Positions 1 to 9,333 of a stretch of DNA of 64,000 nt are shown here, piece after piece. The stretch is from Paraburkholderia sp. BL10I2N1. Lineage in GTDB: Bacteria; Pseudomonadota; Gammaproteobacteria; Burkholderiales; Burkholderiaceae. Position 1 is the stretch's first letter. Each line of letters begins with the position of its first letter. Under the pieces are notes generated by a model, which was not told the DNA's origin, made no database searches, and saw only the letters and a program-made list of their open reading frames with translations. The stretch lies in contig NZ_SNWA01000001.1 of assembly GCF_004361815.1 (NCBI RefSeq), forward strand, positions 2,356,001 to 2,420,000. The letters are read 5' to 3'. Position numbers and translations under genes: made by a program.

Positions 1-1067
1 GCCCGGCGTCGCCGGCTTCAGCCGCTCCGGCTGCGCAACAGGCTCACAAGGCAGCGGCGGACACCACCGAGGCAGCGGCGGACGCTTCGGCGAAACCCGC
101 GCCTGGGTCGCCGCCCCCGGGCTTTACGTCGCAACCCGATTTCACTGCCTTCAACCCGCCGCCGGCCAGTGCGCTGCCGCCGTCAACGCCGCGCTATCTG
201 CGGCAGAGCGATTCGGCCTGGTCGGTGTTCGGCCGGATCATCGCGGCACGTGCCCGGCAGCTGTTCGATCGCGCCGGTCAGAGGATTACCCAGCGCACGC
301 TGCGCATCGGCGTGTCCGCGCGGATCTTTCACCCGGAACCGGGTGCGAGAGGGCTGCGCGGCAAGACGTTGCAGTACCTGGAAGAATCGATTGCCCACTG
401 GGTGATGTCACGCGACGTGATCGTCTTCATGATCCCGACGGTCGGGCATCAAGGCATGCTGCATCCGAGCAACATCCGGCTGCGCGACTATGCAAAGCAT
501 CTCGACGGGCTGTTGCTGCAGGGTGGCGCGGACGTGTCGCCGCAGTCGTACGAGGAAGTCGCAACGCGGCCGGAATGGCCCGGCGACCGTGTCCGGGACA
601 TGTACGAACTCGAGCTGCTGCATGAATTCGTCGAGTCAGGCAAACCGGTGCTCGGCGTTTGCCGCGGTTGCCAGCTGATCAACGTCGCGTTCGGCGGCAC
701 GCTGTACCAGGACATCGCCACCGATGTGCCGACTGCCGGCGTGCACGTCAGCGAACATTACGACCAGCACCGTCACGCGATCCACTTCCCGGACGGCTCC
801 ACGCTGGCGAACATGTTCCCCGGGCGCCGCGAGGCGATCGTCAATTCGATCCACCACCAGGCGGTGAAGTCGCTCGGACGCGACCTGAACATCGAGGCGG
901 TGTCAGCCGCGGACGGCATCATCGAAGCCGTGCGCTATCGTCGCGCTCCGTTCGTGATGGGCGTGCAGTGGCACCCTGAGTTTCACCGCGCCGGTGGTCC
1001 GGAACTGCTCGATTGCACGCCGTTGCTCGATACCTTCCTGCGGGTGGCGCGCGAGACCCGCTTCTAG
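1..1067 (+). CDS. gamma-glutamyl-gamma-aminobutyrate hydrolase family protein (class I glutamine amidotransferase, peptidase C26), 5' partial
   Basis: The reading frame (codons starting at base 3) is open from the window edge, so the true start lies upstream. The first 70 or so visible residues are Ala/Pro-rich and probably disordered. From about base 300 a class I amidotransferase fold follows. The nucleophile elbow GVCRGCQ carries the catalytic Cys, and VQWHPEF near the end supplies the His and Glu of the triad. This is the PuuD-like family, which hydrolyses gamma-glutamyl amides such as gamma-glutamyl-GABA in polyamine breakdown. No other polyamine gene is visible here, so the substrate is inferred from the family only. 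A strong terminator follows 33 bases after the stop. Confidence 0.85.
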   Translation, partial: PASPASAAPAAQQAHKAAADTTEAAADASAKPAPGSPPPGFTSQPDFTAFNPPPASALPPSTPRYLRQSDSAWSVFGRIIAARARQLFDRAGQRITQRTLRIGVSARIFHPEPGARGLRGKTLQYLEESIAHWVMSRDVIVFMIPTVGHQGMLHPSNIRLRDYAKHLDGLLLQGGADVSPQSYEEVATRPEWPGDRVRDMYELELLHEFVESGKPVLGVCRGCQLINVAFGGTLYQDIATDVPTAGVHVSEHYDQHRHAIHFPDGSTLANMFPGRREAIVNSIHHQAVKSLGRDLNIEAVSAADGIIEAVRYRRAPFVMGVQWHPEFHRAGGPELLDCTPLLDTFLRVARETRF

Positions 1068-1100
1068 CGTATGCCTTCCCGGGCGTTTCCGAGGCACCTG

Positions 1101-1128
1101 AAAAAGCCGGCTTCAAGCCGGTTTTTTC
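1101..1128 (+). terminator. Rho-independent terminator after the amidotransferase-like gene
   Basis: The stem CCGGC/GCCGG closes a 5-base loop, is extended by an A-run pairing with the T-run, and ends in TTTTTT. It lies just after the stop of the upstream gene. Confidence 0.9.
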
Positions 1129-1347
1129 TTGTCGTTGTCCGTGATAGTTCAGCCGCTCGGCGCGGCGAAATTTCTATGCATCGCGGCGACGGCCGAGTGG
1201 GGCGGATCAATCGACAGCACCGCCGACATCACCGGTCTTTATCTTGATTTAAAGTCCCGCCGCGCGACTGTAGAACGCTTCGCTTTGCTACGAATCCGCG
1301 CGATAATAAGCGGCTCTACTGGAATTGTTTCGCTTGGAGCGTGCACG

Positions 1348-2067
1348 ATGAAGTACTCCTTATCTCTGCGGCGCGTGGCATTGCTTGCCATGGCGGGCGC
1401 CTCGCTGCATGGCGCGTTGGCGCTGGCGCAGGAGAGCGAGGCGACGGTGCCCGTCGTCGGCACGCGGCCTGCGATGAGTGCACTGACGGCGCAGCCCGCC
1501 ACGTCCGCGCCCGCACCGCAGGCCGCATCGGGCGTCGTAGCGGGAAATGACGCGGACGTGCAAGGCTACGTTGCCGAACTGATCCAGATGATCCACGACG
1601 CGAAGCTGGTCGAGTTGCGTACGACGTACAACGGCAGCTTCGGTGCGAGTCTCTTTTTCCATCCTGACGAAGTGACGTACTACGTCGCGCTGTTTCAGGA
1701 CCGTCATTTCTGGCGCGTAATCAAGTCCCAGGACGAGGCGCGTGCCGAAGCGATCTATGCGGGCTTCGTGCAGCAAACGTCGCAGCTGGCTGAAATCGAG
1801 ATTCACCGCACGCAGTTGCAGGCACAAAACGCGTTTCTCGATCGCGTGATTGCGTCGTCGGCAGATCGCGCACGGCGTCTGCAGGCTGATCTCGAAGTCG
1901 CTCGCACGCAACAGGCGCAGGTCAGCGATCGTCAGCGTCAGATGCAGGCCGAGGCCGTCGCGTTGCGTGTCGAGAAAGAGAAGGCCCAGGCACAGTTGCG
2001 CGATCTGCAGCGCCAGGTTCAGATGCTGCAACGTCAGAATGAGGCGGGTTTGCCTGCGACCAAGTAG
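1348..2067 (+). CDS. DUF2968-type secreted coiled-coil protein
   Basis: This 239-aa protein starts at the ATG preceded by GGAG. It has a typical signal peptide (MKYSLSLRRVALLAMAGASL.., cut near ALAQ), so it is probably periplasmic. Residues around 75-125 form a short globular part with FHPDEVTYYVALFQ. From about residue 135 to the C-terminus it is a long Gln/Arg/Ala-rich coiled coil with heptad-like spacing. I recognise this as the DUF2968 family common in Burkholderia; the function is unknown. The open frame extends upstream, but the added residues are not protein-like and would bury the signal peptide. It is monocistronic and followed by a strong terminator. Confidence 0.8.
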   Translation: MKYSLSLRRVALLAMAGASLHGALALAQESEATVPVVGTRPAMSALTAQPATSAPAPQAASGVVAGNDADVQGYVAELIQMIHDAKLVELRTTYNGSFGASLFFHPDEVTYYVALFQDRHFWRVIKSQDEARAEAIYAGFVQQTSQLAEIEIHRTQLQAQNAFLDRVIASSADRARRLQADLEVARTQQAQVSDRQRQMQAEAVALRVEKEKAQAQLRDLQRQVQMLQRQNEAGLPATK

Positions 2068-2092
2068 CCACGCGCAATCGCGTGATCAAAAG

Positions 2093-2127
2093 AGAACAGC
2101 CCTGTGCGTACAGGGCTGTTCTGTTTT
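2093..2127. terminator. Terminator hairpin between convergent genes
   Basis: A 13-bp perfect stem (AGAACAGCCCTGT and its complement) closes a 4-base loop and is followed by GTTTT on the plus strand. The minus side is A/T-poorer but may also serve the convergent gene that ends at 2138. Confidence 0.88.
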
Positions 2128-2137
2128 GCGCTGTCGG

Positions 2138-3061
2138 CTATGGTGCGAAGCGCTCAGGCACCTCGGTAACCCGACGTTGCTTCATGTGGTCCATCCAGCT
2201 GGTGTCGTCAGTTCGCGCTGCATGGTGCGACGGTGCAATATCGCCGCCGTGCGGGCGTGCCCACATCGTAATGGAAGCGTACTCGTCAGTGACAGCCGGC
2301 GTGTTTTCGCGCGATGAAAAGCGCCCCGCCGCCGACGGCATCGCGGTGGAACGATAGGTCGTTGAGCCTGCCGATGCGGTGTGGCGGCGAGTATCAACAT
2401 TGTGGGCCGTGGCGCGATACTCTGCATTTCGCGCGTGAGCCGTGGGGTGGCGATTGCTGCGACGGGTGGGTTTGTCGGTGGCCTTTGCGTTTACGTGTGC
2501 GACGGTATTGTGCGCCTTCCGTACGTCGACTTCTGAATGTGCGCCCTGAGAGGTCGCTGCGGCTGTTTGCGCTTCAGGTTGCAACGGTTGTGCGACAGGG
2601 CGCGCTGTGGTGTCGGGTCTGGCAACGTCCTGTACCAGGTGAACCGGCGTGTTTTTCAATGCGATCCATGTCAGCAGCGCGATGCCTCCCGCTGCTGCGG
2701 CGCCGCCTGCGAGGGCGGCACGCTTGCGTGTCGACGGGGATGGTGCGACCGACGCCACGACAGTTTCCGTCGATGTGACCAGCCTGTCGCCCGTCGACAC
2801 TAAAACAGCTGCTTGAGCGCCAACATTGGCTTGGTCGGCTGCGGGGTGCGACTCCCAGCGACACAGCGAACGTATCGCATCTGCGCTCAGACAGAACGTG
2901 CGCAGCATCGCGGCATAGAGCGCCTTGAGCTGCGGGCGAACGCTGAAGTTGGGCGGCAGGAGTGCCCATTCGCGTCCGAACGGAACCGGCAGGCCATCGA
3001 ACGGGCGCGCTCTCGGGAGGGCTATGTGGCCTTCGATCAGGGTGAGGGGGATAGTCGACAT
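2138..3061 (-). CDS. Hypothetical protein with one central membrane segment and low-complexity C-terminal half
   Basis: The 307-aa reading frame has a GAGGAG-like ribosome site about 12 bases before the ATG. The first 75 residues look like a folded domain (RPFDGLPVPFGREWALLPPN). A hydrophobic stretch near residues 115-135 (Ala/Gly-rich, then IALLTWIAL) could be a single membrane span. The remainder is rich in Thr, Ala, His and Arg and is probably disordered. I recognise no family. The position, convergent with the preceding gene and sharing its terminator, and the good frame length favour a real gene, but the odd composition keeps confidence moderate. Confidence 0.55.
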   Translation of the reverse strand: MSTIPLTLIEGHIALPRARPFDGLPVPFGREWALLPPNFSVRPQLKALYAAMLRTFCLSADAIRSLCRWESHPAADQANVGAQAAVLVSTGDRLVTSTETVVASVAPSPSTRKRAALAGGAAAAGGIALLTWIALKNTPVHLVQDVARPDTTARPVAQPLQPEAQTAAATSQGAHSEVDVRKAHNTVAHVNAKATDKPTRRSNRHPTAHARNAEYRATAHNVDTRRHTASAGSTTYRSTAMPSAAGRFSSRENTPAVTDEYASITMWARPHGGDIAPSHHAARTDDTSWMDHMKQRRVTEVPERFAP

Positions 3062-3297
3062 CGACGTTTTAGCGACTCCTCGCAGCGGGATCCTGGAGCT
3101 TCACGGCGACGTGCGAAGCGGTATTGTTCAACGTGCGCATACCCGTTCAAGCGGCCACTGACAACTCACGCCAAGAGCCATATAGGAAGCAATGGATGAT
3201 GCACCCAGCGAGGGGGCGTCAGCGATCAGACGCGTCTTAAAATGGCGGTCAAGTGAGCAGGAGTGCTGATATTCATAAAGGCATCAACTTCGCGGCA

Positions 3298-3840
3298 TTA
3301 GCCGTCAACGCTGGTGCCTTCATTCCCCGCGTCGAGGCGGTACACATAGCGCAGCGCTGTAATGTCGACGCCACCCATGTGATCGGGCTCGGCGCCCGCG
3401 GGTTGCCAGCCTTGCCGTTCGTAGAACGCGATCGCTTGTGCATTGCCTTCGAGCACATACAGATAGACCTGCGCTTCGCCGTGCGCACGGGCCCAGTCGA
3501 ATGCAGCGCGCATCAGCAGCTTGCCGACGCCGATGCCCTGATGGCCCGGCAGCGTATGCAGATTGTCGAGTAGCACGCCCCACGGCGAATCGACCTGCCG
3601 TTCGACGCACGCGAAGCCGATCGCTTCTCCCGCACGTTCGGCGATGACGACGAGGCGCCTGTCTGCGCCCGGGGCATTCAGGCGTGCCTGCCAGTGGGCC
3701 GCACGTTCAGTGACGACATCGTTGTCAAGAAACGCAGCGGGCAGCAGGCCACGGTAGGTCTCCCGCCAACTGGTGGCATGAATGGTCGCGATGAGCGCTG
3801 CGTCGTCGGTCGAGGCAGGACGCAGGTTGAGTTCGGACAT
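3298..3840 (-). CDS. GNAT-family N-acetyltransferase
   Basis: This 180-aa protein has the GNAT fold order: an N-terminal strand-helix with WRETYRGLLP, and the acetyl-CoA pyrophosphate loop LPGHQGIGVGKLL (Q/R-x-x-G-x-G/A motif). The C-terminal signature is EGNAQAIAFYERQGWQPAG. It transfers an acetyl group from acetyl-CoA to an amine; the acceptor cannot be told from the sequence. The length is normal for the family. It is divergent from the MFS transporter, with about 300 bases of AT-richer sequence between them, and is probably monocistronic. Confidence 0.88.
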   Translation of the reverse strand: MSELNLRPASTDDAALIATIHATSWRETYRGLLPAAFLDNDVVTERAAHWQARLNAPGADRRLVVIAERAGEAIGFACVERQVDSPWGVLLDNLHTLPGHQGIGVGKLLMRAAFDWARAHGEAQVYLYVLEGNAQAIAFYERQGWQPAGAEPDHMGGVDITALRYVYRLDAGNEGTSVDG

Positions 3841-4138
3841 TGCAAAAAGCTTTTAAAAGAGATCAGGCAGTTAGTGTACTGCTCGCGTACACAGCTGGTT
3901 TCGTAAGTATTTTGTATGAAATGCGAGTTGACAGCAGTGGCGGTAAGATCCTGCCAGGCGGGCGCTTCGAGCCCGCTCCTGGTATTGCCCGGATATCGCG
4001 TCGATGCCCGGCGCATCAAGATCAATTGCCTCTCTGCGCATTCGTCCTGATGTCTCGCCGCGCGCATCGACTTGCCGACGCCGTGGATTGTTTCAACTGC
4101 GCTTCGCCGGCACAGCGAAGCGCCAATCAGAGAATGTC

Positions 4139-5437
4139 ATGTCTACTGCGTCCCACGCATCTTCGCCCAACGAATCAAAGGTCAAGACAGTATTCCGCGT
4201 TGTCAGCGGCAACTTTCTTGAAATGTATGACTTCATGGTCTACGGCTATTTCGCATCCGCGATCGCCAAGACCTACTTCCCGAGCGGCAGCGAGTTTGCC
4301 TCGCTGATGCTGTCGCTGTCCGTGTTCGGCGCGGGTTTCCTGATGCGCCCGATTGGTGCGATCGTGCTTGGCGCATACATCGACCATCACGGCCGTCGCA
4401 AGGGGCTGATTCTCACGCTCGGGCTGATGGCGCTCGGCACGCTCACGGTGGCCTCGGTACCAGGTTACGCGACAATCGGACTGCTCGCACCCGTGATGGT
4501 CCTGTTCGGCCGGCTGTTGCAGGGCTTTTCGGCTGGCGTCGAACTTGGCGGTGTGTCTGTGTATCTGTCCGAGATCGCGACGAAGGGCAACAAGGGTTTC
4601 TATTGCGCATGGCAGTCGGGTAGCCAGCAGGTGGCCGTCGTGTTCGCAGCACTGATCGGCGTGATCCTGAATAGCGTGCTGCCCGCCGAGCAGATGACGG
4701 CGTGGGGCTGGCGTGTGCCGTTCCTGATCGGCTGCCTGATCGTCCCGTTCCTCTTTCTGATCCGCCGCTCGCTGAAGGAAACGGATGAGTTCCTCGCGCG
4801 CAAGCATCATCCTTCGATGGGCGAGATCATGAAGACGATGGCGCAGAACTGGGGCATCGTACTGGCCGGCATGGGCATGGTCATCATGACGACGGTGTCG
4901 TTCTACATGATCACCGCCTACACGCCGACCTTCGGCAAGGAAGTGCTGAAGCTGTCCGCGATCGATGTGCTGGCGGTTACCGTATGCGTGGGCGTGTCGA
5001 ACCTGATCTGGCTGCCGCTCGCGGGGGCCTTATCGGATCGGATCGGGCGTCGACCGGTGCTGCTGACGTTTACGATTCTCACGATCCTCACGTCGTATCC
5101 GGCGGTGCAGTGGCTGGTTGCCGATCCTTCGTTCCTGCGCCTGCTCGGCGTGCTGCTGTGGCTCTCATTCCTGTACGGCAGCTATAACGGTGCGATGGTC
5201 GTCTCGCTGACGGAAGTCATGCCGGTCGAAGTGCGTACCGCTGGCTTCTCGCTGGCGTACAGCCTCGCAACGACGGTTGGCGGCTTCACGCCGGCGATCT
5301 CCACGCTGCTGATTCATACCACCGGCAACAAGGCTGCGCCTGGGCTGTGGCTGGGCGTCGCGGCGATCATCGGCCTGATCTCGACGCTCGTGCTGTACCG
5401 CACGCCGGAGGCGCGCAATCAATACCGCACCGCCTGA
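4139..5437 (+). CDS. MHS-family MFS transporter, citrate/tricarballylate:proton symporter type
   Basis: This 432-aa inner-membrane protein has about 12 hydrophobic segments. The N-terminus, [30 protein letters not shown], is the hallmark of the MHS branch (CitA, TcuC). The conserved loop DHHGRRKGL follows TM2, with a second copy [10 protein letters not shown] after TM8. Members import citrate or related tricarboxylates with protons. I chose the ATG at MSTASHASS, preceded by AGAGAA; an upstream extension in the same frame is Arg-rich and not protein-like. There is no tricarboxylate catabolic gene beside it, so the exact substrate is inferred. Confidence 0.85.
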   Translation: MSTASHASSPNESKVKTVFRVVSGNFLEMYDFMVYGYFASAIAKTYFPSGSEFASLMLSLSVFGAGFLMRPIGAIVLGAYIDHHGRRKGLILTLGLMALGTLTVASVPGYATIGLLAPVMVLFGRLLQGFSAGVELGGVSVYLSEIATKGNKGFYCAWQSGSQQVAVVFAALIGVILNSVLPAEQMTAWGWRVPFLIGCLIVPFLFLIRRSLKETDEFLARKHHPSMGEIMKTMAQNWGIVLAGMGMVIMTTVSFYMITAYTPTFGKEVLKLSAIDVLAVTVCVGVSNLIWLPLAGALSDRIGRRPVLLTFTILTILTSYPAVQWLVADPSFLRLLGVLLWLSFLYGSYNGAMVVSLTEVMPVEVRTAGFSLAYSLATTVGGFTPAISTLLIHTTGNKAAPGLWLGVAAIIGLISTLVLYRTPEARNQYRTA

Positions 5438-5504
5438 TGACGGGCACGCGCGGCGTCGCGCGATGACGTGCGCAGCCGCGTATGCAACTGGAGTCGAGTC
5501 GAAT

Positions 5505-5525
5505 AGGGGCCGAAGGGCCCCTTCT
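5505..5525. terminator. Weak hairpin between convergent MFS and SulP genes
   Basis: A 7-bp G+C-rich stem (AGGGGCC/GGCCCCT) with a 4-base loop sits in the 95-base convergent gap. Only a broken T-run (TTCTT) follows, so it is a modest terminator candidate. Confidence 0.5.
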
Positions 5526-5532
5526 TGAGCTC

Positions 5533-7095
5533 TTACCTGCTCTCGACGCCGGCGACCGCCGCCGCTGCGTCCACACGGCTTTCACGCGCCGGGCTTTGCA
5601 GTTGCCGGCATTCCACCGCGATACCCCTGCGCGGTGCGTCGAGAACAAACCGGTCGATCAGTTCGCGCACGTCCGGATCGATAAAGTCGGCGCGCGTCGC
5701 ATCGACGATCACGAATGCATTGTCCGGAATCTGCTGCAGGTGTTGCCGCAGCGATACCTTGCCGAGGAACGACACGTCCTTACGAAACGACAGCAGAAAA
5801 TGGTCGCCGTGTTGCGCGATAGTGATGGGACGCTGCAGATTGGCGCGGATCGCGAGCGCGATGCTGCATGCAATGCCTAGCAGGATGCCGATCAGCAGAT
5901 CGGTCAGCAGCACACCGACGACCGTCACGACGAACGGCGCAAAACGCTCGACACCCTGTCGGGCAATCGAGGTAAACAGCGAAGGGCTGGCGAGTTTCAA
6001 ACCCGTGAAAATGAGAATCGCGGCCAGGCAGGCAAGTGGAATCAGATTGAGCACACTCGTGAGCACGAACACGCTGCACAACAGCAGCATGCCATGCACC
6101 ACCGCCGACCAGCGGCTTTGCGCGCCCGCGTGAACATTCGCGGAGCTACGCACGATCACCGAAGTGATGGGCAACGCGCCGATCGCACCCGCCATCATGT
6201 TGCCGATACCCTGCGCCTTCAGTTCGCGATCGGGATAGACGGGTCGTTTCTTCGGATCGATCTGCTCGACCGCTTCAAGACTCAGCAGCGTTTCGAGACT
6301 CGCGACGATAGCCAGCGTCATCGCCAGACGCCAGACGTCGGGGTTCATCAGCTGGGCGAACGCAGGAAATCTGAACATGTCGCTCACTGCATCGAGCGAA
6401 TCGAGCGAAGGTAACGCGACGCGATGTTCGACCGGAGGCGCAAACGCCGGCGCGAAGGCATCGAGGACCAGCGTCGCCGCGATGCCCAGCATGACAACCA
6501 CGAGAGGGGCCGGCATCGCCCGGACCGCCGCGAAGCGGCGCAGGGCCTTCGATTCCCAGCCCGCGAGTACCGCAAGCGAAAGCACTGCAATCAGGCTGGC
6601 CGCGATCGACATCGAACCGATCGGCGTATGAAGCACGCCGGCGTTCGCGCCGCCGACCGCTGCGCCGTCGTTCGCCAGGCCGGCCGCGAGAGGCAACTGC
6701 TTGATGATGAGCATCAGGCCGATCGCGGCGAGCATGCCCTTGATCACCGACGACGGCACATAGGCGGCAAAGCGCCCCGCTTTCAACATTCCGAAACCGA
6801 ACTGGATGACACCCGACAACAGCACGGCGATCAGAAAAGCGGAAAAACCCCCGAGCCGGGCAATGCCTTCGACGACGATCACGACAAGCCCTGCCGCCGG
6901 TCCGCTCACGCTCAGCTGGGAGCCGCTCAAGAGCGCCACGACCAGCCCGCCGACGATGCCGGACAACAGACCCGCAAACGGTTCGACGCCGGAAGCATTC
7001 GCGATGCCAAGACAAAGCGGCATCGCGACCAGAAAGACAACGGTGCCGGCAAACAGATCGCGCGGCAAGGTCATAAAGGTTTCACGTAGGCTCAT
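5533..7095 (-). CDS. SulP/SLC26-family inorganic anion transporter (probable bicarbonate or sulfate)
   Basis: This 520-aa protein starts with the family signature LPRDLFAGTVVFLVAMPLCLGIANASG and has about 10-12 membrane helices. A further conserved block is SGPAAGLVVIVVEG. The C-terminal 90 residues (ITIAQHGDHFLLSFRKDVSFLG..VIVDATRADFIDPDVRELI) form a STAS-like cytoplasmic domain. It lies 73 bases downstream of, and in the same direction as, a beta-carbonic anhydrase. SulP-carbonic anhydrase pairs are commonly linked to bicarbonate transport, so bicarbonate is the inferred substrate. Ribosome site GGAAAA precedes the ATG. Confidence 0.85.
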   Translation of the reverse strand: MSLRETFMTLPRDLFAGTVVFLVAMPLCLGIANASGVEPFAGLLSGIVGGLVVALLSGSQLSVSGPAAGLVVIVVEGIARLGGFSAFLIAVLLSGVIQFGFGMLKAGRFAAYVPSSVIKGMLAAIGLMLIIKQLPLAAGLANDGAAVGGANAGVLHTPIGSMSIAASLIAVLSLAVLAGWESKALRRFAAVRAMPAPLVVVMLGIAATLVLDAFAPAFAPPVEHRVALPSLDSLDAVSDMFRFPAFAQLMNPDVWRLAMTLAIVASLETLLSLEAVEQIDPKKRPVYPDRELKAQGIGNMMAGAIGALPITSVIVRSSANVHAGAQSRWSAVVHGMLLLCSVFVLTSVLNLIPLACLAAILIFTGLKLASPSLFTSIARQGVERFAPFVVTVVGVLLTDLLIGILLGIACSIALAIRANLQRPITIAQHGDHFLLSFRKDVSFLGKVSLRQHLQQIPDNAFVIVDATRADFIDPDVRELIDRFVLDAPRRGIAVECRQLQSPARESRVDAAAAVAGVESR

Positions 7096-7168
7096 GTTTT
7101 TCCGGAGAGGTGAGAGTTCGCGGCGGCGGGCACCGCGCGGGTAGATTGATACGCGGCCGGTGGACGGC

Positions 7169-7771
7169 TTACGAGGCCGCGGCTATTTGACCGGATTCCC
7201 CGGTGAAGCCGGAGGCAAGGACCTTGATCAGTCCGTTGTGCAGGCCGAAGATCCAGCCATGCACGCGTGGCGCAGACTCGGCATCACACACGATCGGCGT
7301 TCTGCGCAGCTCACGGACCTGTTCCAGTACACTCAACTCGGCCAGGCGGTTGACCCGCGACTCGCCTTCGGGCAAGCCATCCAGTTCCCGCCGGTGTCGC
7401 GACGCCAGCGCACATAGCGGCGCAATCCGCCGGGTCACGTGCGGCAAATCCGGCGAGGGCATCAGCAGCGACGCGCGCACCCCGCCGCAACCGTAGTGGC
7501 CGCAAACAATCACGTCGTCGACCTTGAGTACGCGCACGGCATATTCGAGGACGCTCATCACGTTGTCGTCGGACGAAGAGAAGAGATTGGCGATATTCCG
7601 ATGCACGAAGAGATCGCCGGGATTGGCGTGAGTGACCGTTTCAGCCGGCACGCGGCTATCCGAACAGCCGATCCAAAGCACCTTCGGATTCTGGCCTTGC
7701 GTGAGGCCGGAGAAGAATTGCGGATCGCTATCGGCGGTCTCACGCGCCCAGGCGACATTCTCGACGAGCAT
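7169..7771 (-). CDS. Beta-class carbonic anhydrase
   Basis: This 200-aa zinc enzyme interconverts CO2 and bicarbonate. It carries the beta-class signature: WIGCSDSRVPAE gives the Cys ligand and the Asp-Arg dyad, and GHYGCGGVRA supplies the His and second Cys. The protein begins directly at MLVENVAWARE, close to the usual N-terminus of relatives, so it seems complete. Its natural upstream region appears displaced: a candidate mobile element starts 9-16 bases upstream of the ATG, and the element's own terminator hairpin lies in between. It probably forms a transcription unit with the SulP gene downstream. Confidence 0.92.
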   Translation of the reverse strand: MLVENVAWARETADSDPQFFSGLTQGQNPKVLWIGCSDSRVPAETVTHANPGDLFVHRNIANLFSSSDDNVMSVLEYAVRVLKVDDVIVCGHYGCGGVRASLLMPSPDLPHVTRRIAPLCALASRHRRELDGLPEGESRVNRLAELSVLEQVRELRRTPIVCDAESAPRVHGWIFGLHNGLIKVLASGFTGESGQIAAAS

Positions 7772-7792
7772 GCGTTTAGTAACTAAAAAGTT

Positions 7793-7819
7793 AAGTCTTC
7801 GCGATTTGTGAGAAGACTT
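7793..7819 (-). terminator. Terminator-like hairpin at the end of the 504-aa gene
   Basis: On the minus strand the stem AAGTCTTC/GAAGACTT (8 bp, 11-base loop) begins at the stop codon of the 504-aa gene and is followed by AACTTTTTAG. It lies between that gene and the carbonic anhydrase and should limit read-through. Confidence 0.6.
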
Positions 7820-9333
7820 CAGTGTGCTGCGGCCAGAATTGGAACGATGTTGAAACGGGTGAGAGAACAGGCAGCAGCGATGGCGGCGCGGCCCAGACGC
7901 GTGAGGTAGTAGCGGTAGGTATGGGCCACCTTCTTGATCAAGCCGAGTGTGCGCAGTCGCGAGAGCTGTCGGGACAGCACCGGGGCGCTCATGTCCACAT
8001 GCCTGGCCAGATCGGCACGGCGCAGGCCATGCACGTTGAACTCGCCGCGCTGCAAGGCACGCAGCAGTGCTTGCTCGCCGCCGTTGAAGAAGTTGAGTCC
8101 TTTGACCCTGCGCTCATTACTGCCCACGCGGGACTGGCTCAAACGTTGAAGGTCGCGCTCACCTGCGCTGGGGTCATCCAGACTCGACAAAAACGCGAGG
8201 TAGCGCTGGTTGCAGCCCAGCATGATCTCGCGCAGGTCGAACAGGCTGTAGATGGTTTTCCTCAACGCTGCGAGTTCGTAGGTGCTTTGGCCATTCCTGT
8301 GTTCCACCTTGCGGTGGTGTTTGAAGAAGCTCACGTCGTTGATGGTGGTTTCTATCCGCAACACATGGGAGAACTTGTCGTAAACCTTGACGCTGGCAAC
8401 GCCCATATGGTGCTTGATGCAGCGTCCCTCGATGCGGGTGGACAGCCGCGAGCCGATCTCCTGCGCCAATTGCGGCGTGACCTTCTTGCCCAGGAAGCCG
8501 GCTACTTTCCCGGCGTGCGCGGCCAGCACCGCCTGACGCGACAGCACGTCGTACAGCGGCACCAGCGTCTGTTGGCTGCGGAACATCAGGTCAGTGGAAT
8601 ACTCGGCCTGCCGCAGGCTCCAGTGGTAGGTCTGGCCGAACACGTCGAGCACCGGGCACAGCCACTGCGCGTAGCGGTCCAGTCGCTCATGCAGCATATC
8701 GGGGCTCAGCGCGTCGGCGATGGCCTGTGCACGGTCCATATCGGCAATGCGCAAAAAGGCGTTGTCGGCCTGCACGAACCCGATGCCCTCGCGCTTGAGC
8801 GCACGGGCCACGGCGCCGTGGCCATTGCAGTAGAACTGCAAGCCGAACGGTGCCCAGGTCGGGACCCTGAGGTAGCACAGCCCGAGTTCGTCATCGATGA
8901 AGTAGAAGTAGTAGTGCAGACACTTGCCCGTCTCGGGGCGCAGGTAGGTCTTGCCGCTGCTCTTGTCGTGCCACGGCTTGTAGCTCGGGCAGGCCTCCAT
9001 CGCCGAGATGACGTGCACCAGCCCGGGTGCATCGCCACGCCCCTGCAGCACGCGTGCCACCAGATCTTCCTTGCGGATGTGGCTCTTGTTGACGTGCTCA
9101 ATCTCGATGCCGGCGGCAGCGCAGACCTCTTGCGCGCGCACACGGATGCGTTCGCGCAGCGGTTCGGCGAACCTGGCGTAGTCGAATAGGCGAATGCCGT
9201 TGGCGTTCAGAAAACTCGTCATGCCCGCTGCGTAGCACGCGCCAGGCAGCGTGCCCGTGATCAGGATTCGGTCAAAGCACGACAGCACGCCGTGCAAATT
9301 CGCCGCGTAACGCTCAATCAGATCGGCCTTCAT
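7819..9333 (-). CDS. 504-aa protein with C-terminal winged helix, putative mobile-element protein of unknown function
   Basis: The protein begins MKADLIERYAANLHGVLSCFDR and has a conserved-looking core (CLHYYFYFIDDELGLCYLRVPTWAPFG at roughly residues 135-165). The last 80 residues form a MarR-like winged helix (RRADLARHVDMSAPVLSRQLSRLRTLGLIKKV..YRYYLT). Such proteins are often labelled MarR-family regulators, but the length and large N-terminal domain do not fit a plain regulator. From memory, closely similar copies occur in many unrelated bacteria, which suggests mobility; I cannot verify this here. The ribosome site is GAAGTGA. It is the only gene inside the TAACTAAA direct repeats. I see no recognised transposase triad. 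Confidence 0.7.
   Translation of the reverse strand: MKADLIERYAANLHGVLSCFDRILITGTLPGACYAAGMTSFLNANGIRLFDYARFAEPLRERIRVRAQEVCAAAGIEIEHVNKSHIRKEDLVARVLQGRGDAPGLVHVISAMEACPSYKPWHDKSSGKTYLRPETGKCLHYYFYFIDDELGLCYLRVPTWAPFGLQFYCNGHGAVARALKREGIGFVQADNAFLRIADMDRAQAIADALSPDMLHERLDRYAQWLCPVLDVFGQTYHWSLRQAEYSTDLMFRSQQTLVPLYDVLSRQAVLAAHAGKVAGFLGKKVTPQLAQEIGSRLSTRIEGRCIKHHMGVASVKVYDKFSHVLRIETTINDVSFFKHHRKVEHRNGQSTYELAALRKTIYSLFDLREIMLGCNQRYLAFLSSLDDPSAGERDLQRLSQSRVGSNERRVKGLNFFNGGEQALLRALQRGEFNVHGLRRADLARHVDMSAPVLSRQLSRLRTLGLIKKVAHTYRYYLTRLGRAAIAAACSLTRFNIVPILAAAH

Noticed and set aside
5533..7095. Plus-strand frames opposite the SulP gene
   Set aside because: Shadow composition; the minus-strand SulP motifs are unambiguous.
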